A DNA stretch of 64,000 nucleotides from Thermoanaerobacter wiegelii Rt8.B1 (GCF_000147695.2 NC_015958.1:2401501-2465500); one strand, 5' to 3'. Counted from the stretch's first letter, positions 8,129 through 18,780 are shown. The notes: generated from the letters alone by a model not told the origin. Numbers and translations are program-made.

Positions 8129-10161
8129 TTATCCTCCTTCTATGTCAAATTTACAGCTTTTTACGCAATTTCTTCCTGCGCCTTTTGCTTCATACAACAT
8201 GTTGTCTACTCGAATAAGAACTGTGTCAATGGTATCAGTGTCCCTATATTCAGTTACTCCAAAGCTTGCTGTTACATCCCCTATTCCTTGCAGTTCTATC
8301 CTACTTATCTGTTTTCTAAGCTCTTCAGCCAGATCAACTGCATTATTCAAAGAAGTTTCAGGCAGGAGGATTATAAATTCTTCTCCTCCCCAGCGCGCAA
8401 AACAATCTGTCTTGCGTATCCTTTCTTTTACTGTATCGGCAACACTTTTAAGAACCATATCTCCTGCAGCATGCCCAAAACGGTCATTTACCTTTTTGAA
8501 ATGATCTAAGTCAAACATAATATAAGGGAAAAGAGCTTTTTATTTCGTTTTACTCGCTCTATTTCCTGCTCCAGCATCTGCATGAAAAAACGCCTGTTAT
8601 ATATATTTGTAAGGGGATCGGTAATAGATTGGTGATAAAGTAATTCCTCCAATCTTTTGCGCTCGCTTATGTCGCGAATTATGCCTATTGCATGCCATGC
8701 ATCTTTAATTTTTACAGCAGAAAGTGAAAGTTCTACATCAATTTCATAGCCGTTTTTATGTCTTGCTTTTAGCTCGATTGTTTTCCCTACAGTATTCCCC
8801 TTGCCGGTCAAGCGGAATCTTTTAAATGCTTTTCTATATACTTCGTACAGTCGTTCATCTTGAATCATAAGTGCGTGTAATTCTTTTCCTATTATTTCTT
8901 CTCTTGAATATCCAAGTATACGCTCCGCTGCAGGGTTCCAAAAAGTTACGTTCCCTTTGTCGTCAATCATAATAATGGCATCTCCTGCAGACTCCATTAT
9001 AGTGCTTAAAATCTCATTCCTTTCCTTCAGTTCTTTTTCCATTGTTCTACGCTCCGTTATATCAATCACAAGTGCTGCATATACTTTTTCTTTCCCAAAT
9101 TCTATAAGTTCCAAGTGAACTTCTACTGGATAAAGAGAACCATCTTTCCGGCGGTGTACTGTGTTAAAGATAATTTGCTTCTGTTCTCCTTTAGAAAGAG
9201 GGGCAAGAAGTTCTTTAAAGCTTTGCAATGTAAACTCCGGTTTTAAGTCAACAGGAGTCATTTCTTTGAACTCTTCTTCAGTATATCCTAAATTTTTCTT
9301 CGCACCCCCGTTTACTGCAATGAATTTTAGTGTCTGTGGATGGAATATGTAAATTTCATTGAGTGAGTCTTCAAAAAGATTTTTATAAAATTCAAGCTCT
9401 CTCTTTGCTTTCCATTGTTCAGTAATGTCAAAGATAATCAGATGCATCAGTGTTTTTCCTTGATAATCTACAGGGGATGAATATACTTCTACTAATCTCT
9501 CTTCACCGTTAGCTAACCGTTGGAAGCAAATGCAGGGATTACAACCCTTCTTTAAAGCTTCCGAACACTTTTGACCACCATCTATGGTAGAAACGCCAAC
9601 AACAGCTTCTATGTCCATCTGCAGCATAGTTTCTTTGGAATAACCGTAGAAATGACAGGCAGCTTTGTTAGCATCAATAATGCGTCCTGATTCTGGTTCG
9701 ATAAGTAGCATCACTACATCATGGCTTTCAAACATACTGTGGAACAACTCTTCTCTCTTTTTTATCTGTATTTTAGCCTCATAAAGCTTAAAAGCCATTT
9801 CTATTTGAGATATGAGTACATACTCATCTACACCCTTAAGAACATACCCATAAGCTGAAACTGACTTTATTTTTTCCATTATTTCTTTACTGGCATTAGC
9901 AGTTAGAAATAAAATTGGTATATCTTTATGGTGTTGAATTATTCTTGCTGTATCTATTCCGTCGATTGTTCCTCTAAGTTCTATGTCCATAAGAATTAAA
10001 TCTGGACTTTGAACACTATTTACTACTTTTTTAACAGTCTCTTCTCCTGATGTGATTATCTCTGTTTTGTATCCGTATTTATTTAGAATGTCTGCTGCTA
10101 TTTGTGCATTAAGTTTGCTGTCCTCTACAATAAGGATTTTCTTTGGAAAAGCAGCGTTCAT
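8129..10161 (-). pseudogene. response regulator with three PAS domains and a GGDEF domain, frameshifted
   Basis: The first frame (8506-10161, 551 residues) has a receiver domain (about 8-130; DLILMDIEL carries the phospho-acceptor region), three PAS segments (about 145, 265 and 385) and the start of a GGDEF domain (DPLTNIYNRRFF). It then runs out of frame at about 8518, just before the conserved MFDLDHFKKVNDRFGH, which continues in the next frame (8129-8518). That part holds RKTD-CFARW-GGEEF, so both the catalytic motif and an RxxD inhibitory site survive. Joined, it is a diguanylate cyclase controlled by a histidine kinase. No kinase gene is adjacent. As read, the catalytic domain is split. 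Confidence 0.8.
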
Positions 10162-10258
10162 CAGTTAGTACCCCCAATTAATGCGAAGTAGATGGAGATT
10201 ATAAAACCCTTTATGTATTTTCGAAAAATTACTCAAGAGTTTTATTTTCCGAAATATT

Positions 10259-10287
10259 ATTATACTTTTTTCCCTCAAAAAACACAA
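10259..10287 (-). promoter_or_regulatory. likely sigma-A promoter of the response regulator
   Basis: Reading the minus strand: TTGTGT, 17 bases, then TATAAT, about 100 bases before the start at 10161. The -10 is perfect and the -35 matches in TTG. Confidence 0.5.
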
Positions 10288-10511
10288 TAAAAATTTTCCG
10301 TTCAAGTGCAAATTTTGCGTAAAATTTTCCTCATTTATAATTGTGTATTCCCATTAAAAAAATTTGTAAAGTTGCTATTGATGTGAAATGCATTAAAGTT
10401 GTAAAGTTTAAAATCAAAATAGTAGATAAATCTTTCAATAAATAAAGCATTTGAACGAATTTTAGAGTAAAAACTTTTGACAATATCCTACTTGGAGAAG
10501 GAAAGCACAAT

Positions 10512-10827
10512 ATGACGAAGGGAAAAGTATTGAAAGACAAAACACCTGTATTGAGTATAGTTAGATATTTATTTCCCGTATTTTATAAAGGCAGCATGTT
10601 TGAGCGCACAGGAAGATAATACAGTAAAAATCAAAGTATATAAAAACAACAATTGGATGTGGCATAATATAGAATTTAAAACGAAAAGTCTTGAGCATAG
10701 AGATATGAAAGGCTTTAAAGAAATAAATCCTAGTTTAGTAAATAGTGATAAATATTACCAAATCTTTCTACAAAAATTATTTATTTTTTGGGAAAGGATT
10801 AAATATACAATTAGTGAAAGAGGATAA
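10512..10827 (+). pseudogene. remnant of an IS200/IS605-type TnpB gene
   Basis: ATG 10512 follows GGAGAAGG and opens MTKGKVLKDKTPVLSIVRYL, with FPVFYKGSMFERTG after it, then stops. The next frame continues KVYKNNNWMWHNIEF and later NPSLVNSDKYYQIFLQ. The order and spacing resemble the N-terminal part of TnpB proteins, which share a K-x-Y-x-x-x-W-x-W segment followed by a S-P-x-L-V-x-x-x-x-x-Y-Y strand. No RuvC residues are present, because the gene is cut off near 10800 by an unrelated tail. At least one frameshift and a 3' truncation make it inactive. The family assignment is tentative. Confidence 0.4.
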
Positions 10828-10841
10828 ATAATTTTTCTGAA

Positions 10842-10866
10842 TTTTTTTTTTTTTTTTTTTTTTTTT
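10842..10866 (+). repeat. 25-base T homopolymer
   Basis: An uninterrupted run of 25 T directly after the TnpB-like remnant. Its length is unusual for a bacterial chromosome and may be unstable or inexact in the assembly. Confidence 0.8.
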
Positions 10867-11056
10867 AAAATTTTTAAGAAGGAATTATGCTTTTTTTGTC
10901 GAATATAGTACTTTAACAGATAATAATGTAAAAAACAAAACAGTTAACTATTTATATTGTATATCTTTGCTTTTGTAAGTAAGTTATAACTTGAAAACAA
11001 CTAAAAAAATTTATATTGTCTTTTTCTCAAAAAAAAAACGAAAATAATCATCCAAA

Positions 11057-11292
11057 TTACATTAGATGATAAATCCCGGCCCGATGACCAAGAACTGCAT
11101 ATAAGGCTGACTTAAAGCAGACGAGTTTGTCAAACAAAACAAAGTCCAATATTGCCTGTACCCCATGCAATTTGTTTTTTAAATATTTATCAAGATAATA
11201 AGGGCGAGAAGAGTTCTTGCATTTATGGATATCACATTCCCTACGAGCTTTGATTTTTCAAGAGTTTTACCACAATAAGGACAACGGAAGAT
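11057..11292 (-). pseudogene. transposase 3'-end relic with zinc-ribbon motif
   Basis: On the minus strand, FRCPYCGKTLEKSK is followed, after a frame change, by RECDIHKCKN, RPYYLDKYLKNKLHG and VQAILDFVLFDKLVCF, ending ALYAVLGHRAGIYHLM and a stop. The CPYCGK pair and the final segment look like a transposase tail, but I cannot name the family. It has no start and at least one frameshift, and lies in a long gap between the TnpB-like relic and fapA. Confidence 0.4.
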
Positions 11293-11424
11293 AGCAATTT
11301 TAGAATAATAGTTTTGAAGTTAATAGATATAGTCGCTTTGAGCTTACAATGAGGCAGAATATATATTTGAATATAGAATATCCATTAATATCCATTGGGG
11401 CGCCTAACATGCGGGGGTGTTTTT

Positions 11425-12977
11425 ATGAAAATAGAATTAAGTGATATTTTGAAGAAAATGGGGGTTATTGTAGAAATTTCGGATGATGAAATGATTGTAA
11501 CCTTAAAAAAACCCTTTTTTCTCCTTGGGGTGATGTAGATATTCATGAATTTTTAAATACACTGGAAGGCGAACTTCGTAAGAACGGAATTATAGTAAGT
11601 GTAGATAAAAGTGCGTTAATTAACGTATATACCCAAAATAAAAAAGAAGCAGTAATAGCAAGAGGAATACCATATAAAAGTGGCAGGGATGGTTATCTGG
11701 AATTTATTATAAATATCAATAAACCGAGAATTCTTTATACCGAAACATTCTCTGAAGAAGATATATTTAAGATGGCAAGTATACCCTTTGCAAGAAAAGG
11801 TGATGTTATCGGAAAACTACATAAACCCATAAAAGGTGAAAATGGAATTAGCGTAAGAGGTAGAATTATACATGCACCGCCTGTAAGAGATGTTGAAGTA
11901 AAAATTCTCAGCGATTCCATAGTTTTTAAAGAAGATGAAGATAAGATAGTTGCGATAGCTGACATAAGGCCGGTTATACATAAAAAAGACGAAAATGATA
12001 AAGTTGTATATTTATTTAATTCTATTCCCATGTTAATTTACGAAGGAAGTATCACGAAGAATTCAAGGCCTGTAACATTCGATGGTGATGTTATAATAAA
12101 CGGAAATGTCGAAAAAGGTAATCAAATAATTGTTTCAGGAAATGTTCAGATACTTGGTTCAGTTTACGAATCAGTAGTTCAGGGAGGGCAAAATATTATT
12201 ATCCATGGCGGAATTGTTGATAGCCAGTTACATGCCGGTTTTTTACCAGGAAACATTTTTGATAAAATAGAACTTCACGCCGTAAATCTTATTGTTGAGA
12301 AATTATCGGCAATTTTTGTCCATATTAAAGAACTACCAACGGTTATGAATAATTCCAGACATTTAAGCGAGAAAATCAAATTAATCGAAACCTTAAAAGA
12401 AGAGTTAAAAACATCATCAAGAGAAATAAGTATGATACGCAGTTCAAATGTACTTCAAAACCTTCTGGAGCATTTAAAAAGTCTCGTTAAAACGCTCAAC
12501 AACATTTTGGATTACGATATTATTGGTCTTATAAAACATTTGAATTCATTAAAAGAAATTTATGAAAAAATCCTCTTCATATCAAGGATTTTAGCCGAGG
12601 AACATGAAAACAAGGGGCGTATACTTGCAAAATGGGTTCATGACAGCAAAATTTATGCTATGAAGGACGTAATTATAACCTCAGAAGCAGGTTGTTATAA
12701 CACAAAAATTTCTACAAATGGTTCAGTTTCCATTAATGGTAAGGTTAAAATGAGCACGATCGAATTTGACAAAAATATCTTTGTAAAAGAAGCCGGATCG
12801 CACGGCGTCGGTAGTTACGTATTATTAAAGGGAAGTAAAAATTCAATAGTAAAAATCCTTTACGGCTATGAAGGAGTCGAATTATACTTTGATAAAATAG
12901 GCTACAAATTAAAAAATGGTAAAAAAATAAAATTATATTTAGACAAAGATGAAAAAGTCGTTGAAGACATTATTTAA
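11425..12977 (+). pseudogene. FapA/DUF342 family protein, frameshifted in a T run
   Basis: ATG 11425 after GGGGGTG starts MKIELSDILKKMGVIVEIS, followed by KKPFF, then loses frame. The correct frame resumes as SPWGDVDIHEFLNTLEGEL and runs to 12977. One T added to the six-T run at 11515-11520 restores a protein of about 517 residues. The body has the DUF342 pattern: AVIARGIPYKSGRDGYLEF, AGFLPGN-type beta-helix turns (GDVIINGNVEKGNQIIVSG) and a central coiled coil. FapA-type proteins are linked to flagellar assembly or cell-surface regulation; the exact role is unknown. A GGDEF-EAL gene follows 60 bases later. Confidence 0.75.
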
Positions 12978-13040
12978 TTTGTTTCAGTTGGCTTTTGAAA
13001 AATTCACCGTGGGGAATGGGAGCCTTTCCCATGAATCTGT

Positions 13041-14390
13041 TTGATTTTGAAGAATATATCATTTCTGTCCGGCATATCTTCGATACCGCCGACCGAATAT
13101 GAAAGGATGATTTATGTGTTGAAGAAAAAGGAACTTAGAGATAAGAAGTATTATTATGATTATTTGACCCACCTTCCAAACAGATATTTTTTATATGAGT
13201 ATTATAGCTCTAGCAATTGCCAATTTGTTGTTGCTCTCCTTGATTTTAATAATTTCACATACATTAACGATTCCTATGGGCATCATTTTGGGGATAAAGT
13301 GTTAGTTGAAATAAGCAAGATGCTGATTGAAATAGTAAAAGAAAAGGGAAAGATTTTCAGGCTTGGGGGTGATGAGTTCGTTGTTCTTTTTCACTGTAAT
13401 TTGGATGAAGCAATAAGCGTTATAGAAAATGTTATAGAAAAGTTTAATTATGTTTTCAAAGTTGAGGAAAGAGATATCTTAACAACAGTGAGCGCAGGCA
13501 TTTATGTATCAAAAGTAGGCGAACATATGGATGATATTATAAGAAAAGCAGATGCTGCAATGTTTGAAGCTAAAAAATTGGGCAAATCAAAATATGTCAT
13601 TTTTGACAAAACTATAGAGGACAAGATAATCGAAAAAGCTGAAATGATGGTAGATATCAAGAAAGCGATGTTAAACAACGAGTTTTACCTTTTATTTCAG
13701 CCTATTTATGATTTGAGAGAGAATAGGATAAGGGAAGTTGAAGCCCTTGCAAGGTGGAGGAACGACAAATATGGCGACATCTCTCCTTCTCGATTCGTTC
13801 CAGTGCTTGAGGAGACTGGTCTTATCAAAGAATTTGGTATTTTTATTATTGAAGATGTTTTTAAACAAATAAAAGATTGGCGGAATAAGGGTATCGAGCT
13901 TAAGGTTAACATCAATGTTTCTCCCCTTCAGCTTAGGGACGATGAGTTTTTCTTTAAATTTGATGAGCTTATTAGTAAATACAATATACCATCAAATCTC
14001 ATCGGCATAGAATTTACTGAAACTCAAATATTAGACATTAAAGAGCAAAAGGTAAATAAAATAGACGAATTTTTAAGAAGGGGAATAAAGATTTCGCTAG
14101 ATGATTTTGGAGTTGGATATTCTTCCTTAATAAACATGATAGAGTTTCCTATAAGCACTATTAAGATGGACAAAAGCCTTATTGACAGGATTGACGAAAA
14201 CAAAGTAAAAACATTAATTAAGGGAATTTTGTATATCTCAAAGGAAATGAACTATGAAGTCGTAGCGGAAGGGGTAGAAACAGGGGAACAGCTTAGTATG
14301 CTAAAGGAATGGGGTTGTGACAAAATACAAGGTTATTATATATCGAGACCTAAAACTTCAGAGGAGATAGAACTGATGTTCAGAACGTGA
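13041..14390 (+). CDS. GGDEF-EAL bifunctional cyclic-di-GMP protein
   Basis: About 449 residues: GGDEF domain (about 35-190, RLGGDEF intact) followed by EAL domain (about 205-445). EAL residues are all visible: EVEALARW, NINVSPLQL, GIEFTET, LDDFGVGYSSL, KMDKSLID and EGVETGEQ. No RxxD inhibitory site precedes GGDEF, so the cyclase may be degenerate in control, while the phosphodiesterase looks active. The start is doubtful. ATG 13031, behind a GGGAG, opens a different frame (MNLFDFEEYIISVRHIFDTA) that ends near 13100, just as this frame becomes convincing, so a one-base shift near 13090 is likely. The stop overlaps the GTG of the next remnant. Confidence 0.82.
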   Translation: MILKNISFLSGISSIPPTEYERMIYVLKKKELRDKKYYYDYLTHLPNRYFLYEYYSSSNCQFVVALLDFNNFTYINDSYGHHFGDKVLVEISKMLIEIVKEKGKIFRLGGDEFVVLFHCNLDEAISVIENVIEKFNYVFKVEERDILTTVSAGIYVSKVGEHMDDIIRKADAAMFEAKKLGKSKYVIFDKTIEDKIIEKAEMMVDIKKAMLNNEFYLLFQPIYDLRENRIREVEALARWRNDKYGDISPSRFVPVLEETGLIKEFGIFIIEDVFKQIKDWRNKGIELKVNINVSPLQLRDDEFFFKFDELISKYNIPSNLIGIEFTETQILDIKEQKVNKIDEFLRRGIKISLDDFGVGYSSLINMIEFPISTIKMDKSLIDRIDENKVKTLIKGILYISKEMNYEVVAEGVETGEQLSMLKEWGCDKIQGYYISRPKTSEEIELMFRT

Positions 14391-14890
14391 ACGTAAAAGG
14401 AAGTAAAAACATACTGAAAAATGTAAAAATAACAACTTTACTTTTTATTCTAATAGGAATAGTTGCCATTTCTTTTGGAATAATTTCATTTTTTGTTATA
14501 AATAACATGAAGATTTTAAGAAGCTATGAATAATTTGTATAATTCTAAAATGGCATAATCAGTTGAATTAAATGCTAAAAATTTAATGGAAGTTGTAAAT
14601 AAGGCAAATTTAGCTTTTCAAAATCAAGAGGTATCTTTATAGGAGTATTTATCTTGTTGACGGTAATATCAATAATTGTAGGATTTGCTATAACAAAATT
14701 ATTAGGAATCTCAATGAAGCAGATTAATGTTCTTGTTGAAAAACTATCAAATTATGACTTTACAGTGGAAATTGATAATGAAGGTAAGAACGAATTTGCT
14801 GAAATGAATAGTTCATTTAAAATATCGATATGCGAAAGAAGAGCATTCCCCTGTCACAGGGCACTTTGGGAAATTTTACATAAATTTTAA
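14387..14890 (+). pseudogene. methyl-accepting chemotaxis protein, heavily deleted
   Basis: GTG 14387 overlaps the previous stop and opens MNVKGSKNILKNVKI followed by a transmembrane segment (LLFILIGIVAISFGIISFF), then stops. Further on, LTVISIIVGFAITKLLGISM is a second membrane segment leading into a HAMP-like stretch (VLVEKLSNYDFTVEIDN, then EGKNEFAEMNSSF). The sensor domain between them is almost gone, and the cytoplasmic signalling domain is absent; the sequence changes abruptly near 14825. This is a dead receptor. It was probably co-transcribed with the GGDEF-EAL gene. Confidence 0.7.
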
Positions 14891-15067
14891 ATGTAGCTTC
14901 TTTTGCTGCATGATAATAATCCCTATAATTTCTAATCCGATGCCTACCCCGTTAAATATCCCTCGCAAAAAATCAGTAATATAAATATGTCTGCTTAGAT
15001 ATGTTGTAGTAGATATTACAAATATTCCTAATAAAACTACAAATAAGCCTAATTTATTATTTCCCAT
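14876..15067 (-). CDS. small two-helix membrane protein
   Basis: A 63-residue protein with two hydrophobic stretches (LGLFVVLLGIFVIST and GIGLEIIGIIIM) and a short basic tail. AAAGGAG lies eight bases before ATG 15067. It follows the sdpI-like gene after only 13 bases and is surely co-transcribed with it. I recognise no family; a role together with SdpI in the membrane is possible. Confidence 0.6.
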   Translation of the reverse strand: MGNNKLGLFVVLLGIFVISTTTYLSRHIYITDFLRGIFNGVGIGLEIIGIIIMQQKKLHLKFM

Positions 15068-15080
15068 AGTATTGTCTCCT

Positions 15081-15743
15081 TTACTTTTCTTTGTTTTTGA
15101 AAACTATATAAGAATATACAACCGGTACTATAACAGCAGTAATTAACAGCACAAATATCAAAACAGCCACCCATGTACCGGTGAAAAAGGAAGCAAATAA
15201 ACCGATAATACCTGCAATAAGCCATAGTTTTCCGCCTAGCTGGTGTGTCTTATTCCATACCTCTTCATCCGCCAACGTCCATGGAGTTCTTATCCCTACA
15301 AAATAATTATGGCGAAGTTTACCCATAGCACTTCCAAATCCAATCAGCATAAAAGGAATAATAAGATTGCCCATTCTATTTATATCAATCTTATAACCTA
15401 ATGCAGAATATGTAGAAACAAAATATACTTCTGATAAAATAATTACTAAAACTGCCCTTATCACTCTATAAGCTCCAGCAAATTTACCATAATTGGCTCT
15501 TTTAGGGTCAATAAGGGGTATATGCAACATTGCGAAATATATTCCAGTAATAATTGACGGCAAAATAAATATATCATGTTTTGAACCAAAACTATCCACT
15601 TGGCCCGAAATATTCCAGTGCATTGGAATTTTATCCGGCAAACGTCCAAAAACAGTAAACGTAAAAATCCATATCAATATGATGATCGCAATTAACCACC
15701 AATCTTTTTTGATTTCGTATTTCACATCGTAGTTCTCATACAT
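15081..15743 (-). CDS. SdpI family membrane protein (DUF1648 domain)
   Basis: A 220-residue integral membrane protein. The DUF1648 segment (RLPDKIPMHWNISGQVD) is near residue 35-55, followed by several membrane helices and the SdpI motif NYFVGIRTPWTLADEEVW. In Bacillus, SdpI is the immunity protein against the SdpC killing factor; many homologues stand alone with unknown roles. The start was set at ATG 15743 because AAAGGAG lies about ten bases before it; longer forms lack a site. No sdpC or autorepressor sdpR gene is nearby. A relic of a second copy lies at 7842-8096. Confidence 0.85.
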   Translation of the reverse strand: MYENYDVKYEIKKDWWLIAIIILIWIFTFTVFGRLPDKIPMHWNISGQVDSFGSKHDIFILPSIITGIYFAMLHIPLIDPKRANYGKFAGAYRVIRAVLVIILSEVYFVSTYSALGYKIDINRMGNLIIPFMLIGFGSAMGKLRHNYFVGIRTPWTLADEEVWNKTHQLGGKLWLIAGIIGLFASFFTGTWVAVLIFVLLITAVIVPVVYSYIVFKNKEK

Positions 15744-15829
15744 AATATTCATACTCCTTTCCATGTTTATGATAAACTCGTTGTACATCTTACTTGTTTA
15801 ATAATTTTGGCAAACATATTTAACATACA

Positions 15830-16054
15830 TTATTCCTCTTTAAACAATTCTTTTGCAAGGTCTTCCATTATCTTTTTGCGGTTTTCTGTTTCTTTTTCGT
15901 CTATTAGGACGTTAAATATAAGCACATCTCCTTCTTTTGCGTTTTGAGGAAGAAGTTCTTTCGGAAAATTGAATGTTTTATTTCCATATTCTATTACTGC
16001 CCAATCACCTTCAAATCTGTCTATAATGCAGAGTCTGGATGTTTTTTTAGACAT
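15830..16054 (-). CDS. DUF3006 family protein
   Basis: A 74-residue protein of the DUF3006 family: a short beta-rich N-terminal half (RLCIIDRFEGDWAVIEYG) and DVLIFNVLID, then a charged helical tail. GGAGAGG precedes ATG 16054 by eight bases. A GTG three codons earlier is possible but too close to that site. The family often lies near metallo-beta-lactamase or membrane genes; its function is unknown. Confidence 0.75.
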   Translation of the reverse strand: MSKKTSRLCIIDRFEGDWAVIEYGNKTFNFPKELLPQNAKEGDVLIFNVLIDEKETENRKKIMEDLAKELFKEE

Positions 16055-16171
16055 TATTTGCACCTCTCCATTAAATTCTGTTATATTTGATTTTAATGCT
16101 TTATTTAAGTAATATCCCTACAACTTCATATTTTTCCCATGAATTTTATAATATCTATATTCATATATCTA

Positions 16172-16765
16172 TCACATTAATATATCCCGCTTTTTAGTTT
16201 GAAGAGCGTGCATATCCGAAAAAATTCTCTCTATGACTTCCCTGCTGTAAACTATACCCGATAATATTTCTGCCTTAAAAGCTATGTCTTTTTTCTTGGC
16301 CGTATCTACAGGCATATTCTTTATTGAATTGCTTCCACACACTCTTTAAGATAATTTTCTCTTTCTCTCTTTCTTTTTTCTTTTGTCCATTAAAGGCAAA
16401 AGTGCATATAAGTCATAATAATCTGTTTTTGTAATGTCTGTAAATTTTATTTCCTCTACATCAATTATTCTATACCTGTAGTCTAAAATATTTTGTTCTC
16501 CTAAGTTGTAATTTAATTTGTCTTCCATATTTAACTCATTTTTTCCCATGTAAATTACTATTTGATAAGGTATTAGATTGTGTTTTTCCATTATTTCAAG
16601 GGAATATCTTAGCATCCTGTAAGGCATCTTATCATCATTGCTGGGTTGAAATTATATATGTACAGCAATATCTCCTTTCTCGGTACTGCTTTTAAAGACC
16701 ATGTCACTTTCTCTGTTTTCAACTTTCGTAAATTCAATGTTGAGTTCATCTTCTTCCTCCCGTTT
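16172..16765 (-). pseudogene. Rpn-family recombination-promoting nuclease, multiply broken
   Basis: Pieces of one Rpn/PD-(D/E)XK-type protein appear in order in three frames. They are FTKVENRESDMVFKSSTEKG with GDIAVHI before a stop, FQPSNDDKMPYRMLRYSLEI running to PLMDKRK (16346-16627), YLKECVEAI, and NMPVDTAKKKDIAFKAEIL with LSGIVYSREVIERIF at the end. The family core DIAVHIEFQ is normally the catalytic region, and here it carries a stop. At least three lesions and a lost N terminus make it inactive. Such Rpn genes act in recombination or defence in related species. Confidence 0.7.
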
Positions 16766-16830
16766 CTCCTTAATTACCTTCTATTGTAATTATAACACAC
16801 TTCACAGATAATAAATCCATTACACTCCCT

Positions 16831-16880
16831 AGATAGTGTCAAGATACTGTAGGATAATTTTTAGTGACAACCCATGGAAT
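16831..16880 (-). repeat. degenerate ISLre2 terminal fragment
   Basis: GATAGTGTCAAGATACTGTAGGAT followed by a diverged GACAACCC matches the terminal sequence seen in full at 36840 and 38581. It lies directly before the IS256 relic, as at 36840. Confidence 0.55.
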
Positions 16881-16924
16881 ATGTAAGATCAAGGTTTTCC
16901 TGTTGTATTCGTTGAAACAGTAAA

Positions 16925-17923
16925 AAATATTTTGGCGAAATGGAAATTGATATTCCACGTGATAGAGAAGGAGAATTTGAACCTAAAATAGTCCCAAAGT
17001 ACAAAAGAGATATTTCAGGTATTGAAGAGAAAGTCATAGCTCTTTATGCAAGAGGCATGTCTACAAGAGACATTCACGAACAAATTAAAGACCTATATGG
17101 TGTAGAACTTTCTGCTGAAATGGTCAGCAAAATAACAGAAAGAATAGTATCGGAAATAAAAGAATGGTAGTTATGGCCATTAGAAAAAATCTATCCATTT
17201 GTATTTATGGATGCTATTCACTACAAAGTTAGAACTGACGGCCATATTATCAATAGAGCAGCTTATGTAGTATTAGGGGTAACGATAGAAGGCAATAAAG
17301 ACATATTAGGCATTTGGATAGGAGAAAATGAAAGTGCAAGATTCTGGCTTGGCGTTTTAAATGAACTTAAGAACAGGGGTGTAGAAGATGTTTTGATATT
17401 CTCTGTAGATGGTTTAACAGGAATAAAAGAAGCAATACAGGCAGCTTTTCCAAATTCGGAAATACAAAGATGCATAATACATCAATTAAGAAATTGCTTT
17501 AAATATGTTTCATATAAACATCTTAAAGAGTTTAGCAAAGATTTTAAACCAGTATACCAGGCTGCAAATGAAGAAATTGCAAGAGATGAATTTGAAAAAC
17601 TAAAAAGCAAATGGCAGAATACTTATCCTTATGCAATAAAGAGTTGGGAAAACAACTGGGATGTATTAAGTCCATTTTACAAATTTCCCAATGAAGTAAG
17701 GAAAATAATGTGTACGACAAACATAATTGAAGGATTTCACAGGCAGTTAAGGGAAGTTACAAAATCAAAAACAATATTTCCATCTGATGAAGCATTAGAA
17801 AAAATGCTATATTTGGTAAGCATGAATGTATTAAAGAAATGGACTGTAAGATATAAAAATTGGGATATAGTATTAAATCAATTGATTATAATGTATCCCG
17901 GCAGACTTGAAAAATATCTATAA
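16925..17923 (+). pseudogene. truncated IS256-type transposase with internal stop
   Basis: From KKYFGEMEIDIPRDREG onward it is nearly identical to the intact 405-residue transposase at 37193-38410. The first 80 or so residues are missing. A TAG at 17168-17170 replaces the glutamine codon of EIKEWQSRPLEKIY, splitting the gene into 16940-17170 and 17207-17923. The catalytic residues (FMDAIHYKV, FSVDGLTG, TNIIEGFHRQLR) are still there, but no full protein can be made. Confidence 0.85.
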
Positions 17924-17945
17924 GTGGAAAAGCCGAAAAAATTTT

Positions 17946-17991
17946 TTCTTTAGAACCCTTGAATCCCTAGGTCTTCAAGGGTTCTAAAGAA
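17946..17991 (+). terminator. long hairpin after IS256 transposase, copy 1
   Basis: TTCTTTAGAACCCTTGAA / TTCAAGGGTTCTAAAGAA is a perfect 18-bp stem. The other IS256 copy has the same hairpin with compensating changes at 37122-37171, so it belongs to the element. Confidence 0.7.
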
Positions 17992-18158
17992 AAGCTCAAA
18001 CAACCCCTAATTGAATATTTTAACCAAATTAATTCAATTTCATGCATGAAATTTAGAAAAAAGGTTACACTAAGAAATGGATTAGATAAAATGTTGATTA
18101 ATTCTTGCCAAGAAAGAGTATGAAATTAGTCTAAATACACAAAATGTTTTTCACTCCC

Positions 18159-18780
18159 GGCTAGATTTTTTAAAGCCCAAAAGCAAAATTAGAAAGATAA
18201 CTTGAATTTTCAACCGACTAATTACAAGTTTGTATGAAACTATTCTTTTTAATTAATATACACTACTAAAAACTTTACAATCCTTTAGTTCAAAGTTCTC
18301 TCACCAATTTTACATTTTATCTTTTTGAGAAGGTCATTTTAAAAATTTATTTGCTTTAACTAACCACCTTTCTGATGGTCTGAGTTCTGTCACCAATCTA
18401 CACTTATTGTTTATTTTTTTCAGCTTGATCGATATAGCACATTCAACACTTAAATTGTACATACATTTGTAATATTTATGTAATATTCCATAATATTCAA
18501 CATTTTATTTTTCTATCCGTTTCTCCATTGTAATAGACTTTTACCATCATTATATAACTCTATTTAAATTGCATATTCTTTGTCTTTTTAGTATCTTGCA
18601 GACATATACTCTTTTTTCATATTTTTAACCTGCTCTAATTAAAGTGTCTTTAATAATATGGTAACATCAAGCAACTCATCAAGCAACTCGAGGACTACCT
18701 TCAAAGTTTAGTATAAATTTTCTGCAACTGACAAATAATTACGTCTTAATCTTTTTCAATGTGGCTCACTTGGTGTTGAA
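18159..18780 (-). other. gap with a possible decayed coding remnant
   Basis: The only protein-like signal is on the minus strand at about 18350-18525: NVEYYGILHKYYKCMYNLSV, then ECAISIKLKKINNKCRLVTE and LRPSERWLVKANKFLK before a stop. It is open for about 55 codons with no start, and adjoining fragments lie in other frames. I do not recognise it. The rest is AT-rich and shows nothing. Confidence 0.25.

Larger units (their letters stand above)
16925..18158 (+). mobile_element. IS256-family relic
   Basis: A 5'-deleted copy of the IS256 element that is complete at 36957-38504. It lacks the left end and about the first 80 codons of the transposase, but keeps the 3' end, the conserved hairpin after the gene, and the terminal repeat (ACACAAAATGTTTTTCACTCCC at about 18137-18158). 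Confidence 0.8.

Noticed and set aside
7988-8509. Long plus-strand frame opposite the GGDEF gene
   Set aside because: It is the antisense of the GGDEF domain and has no start site; the upstream part is the tail of the SdpI relic.
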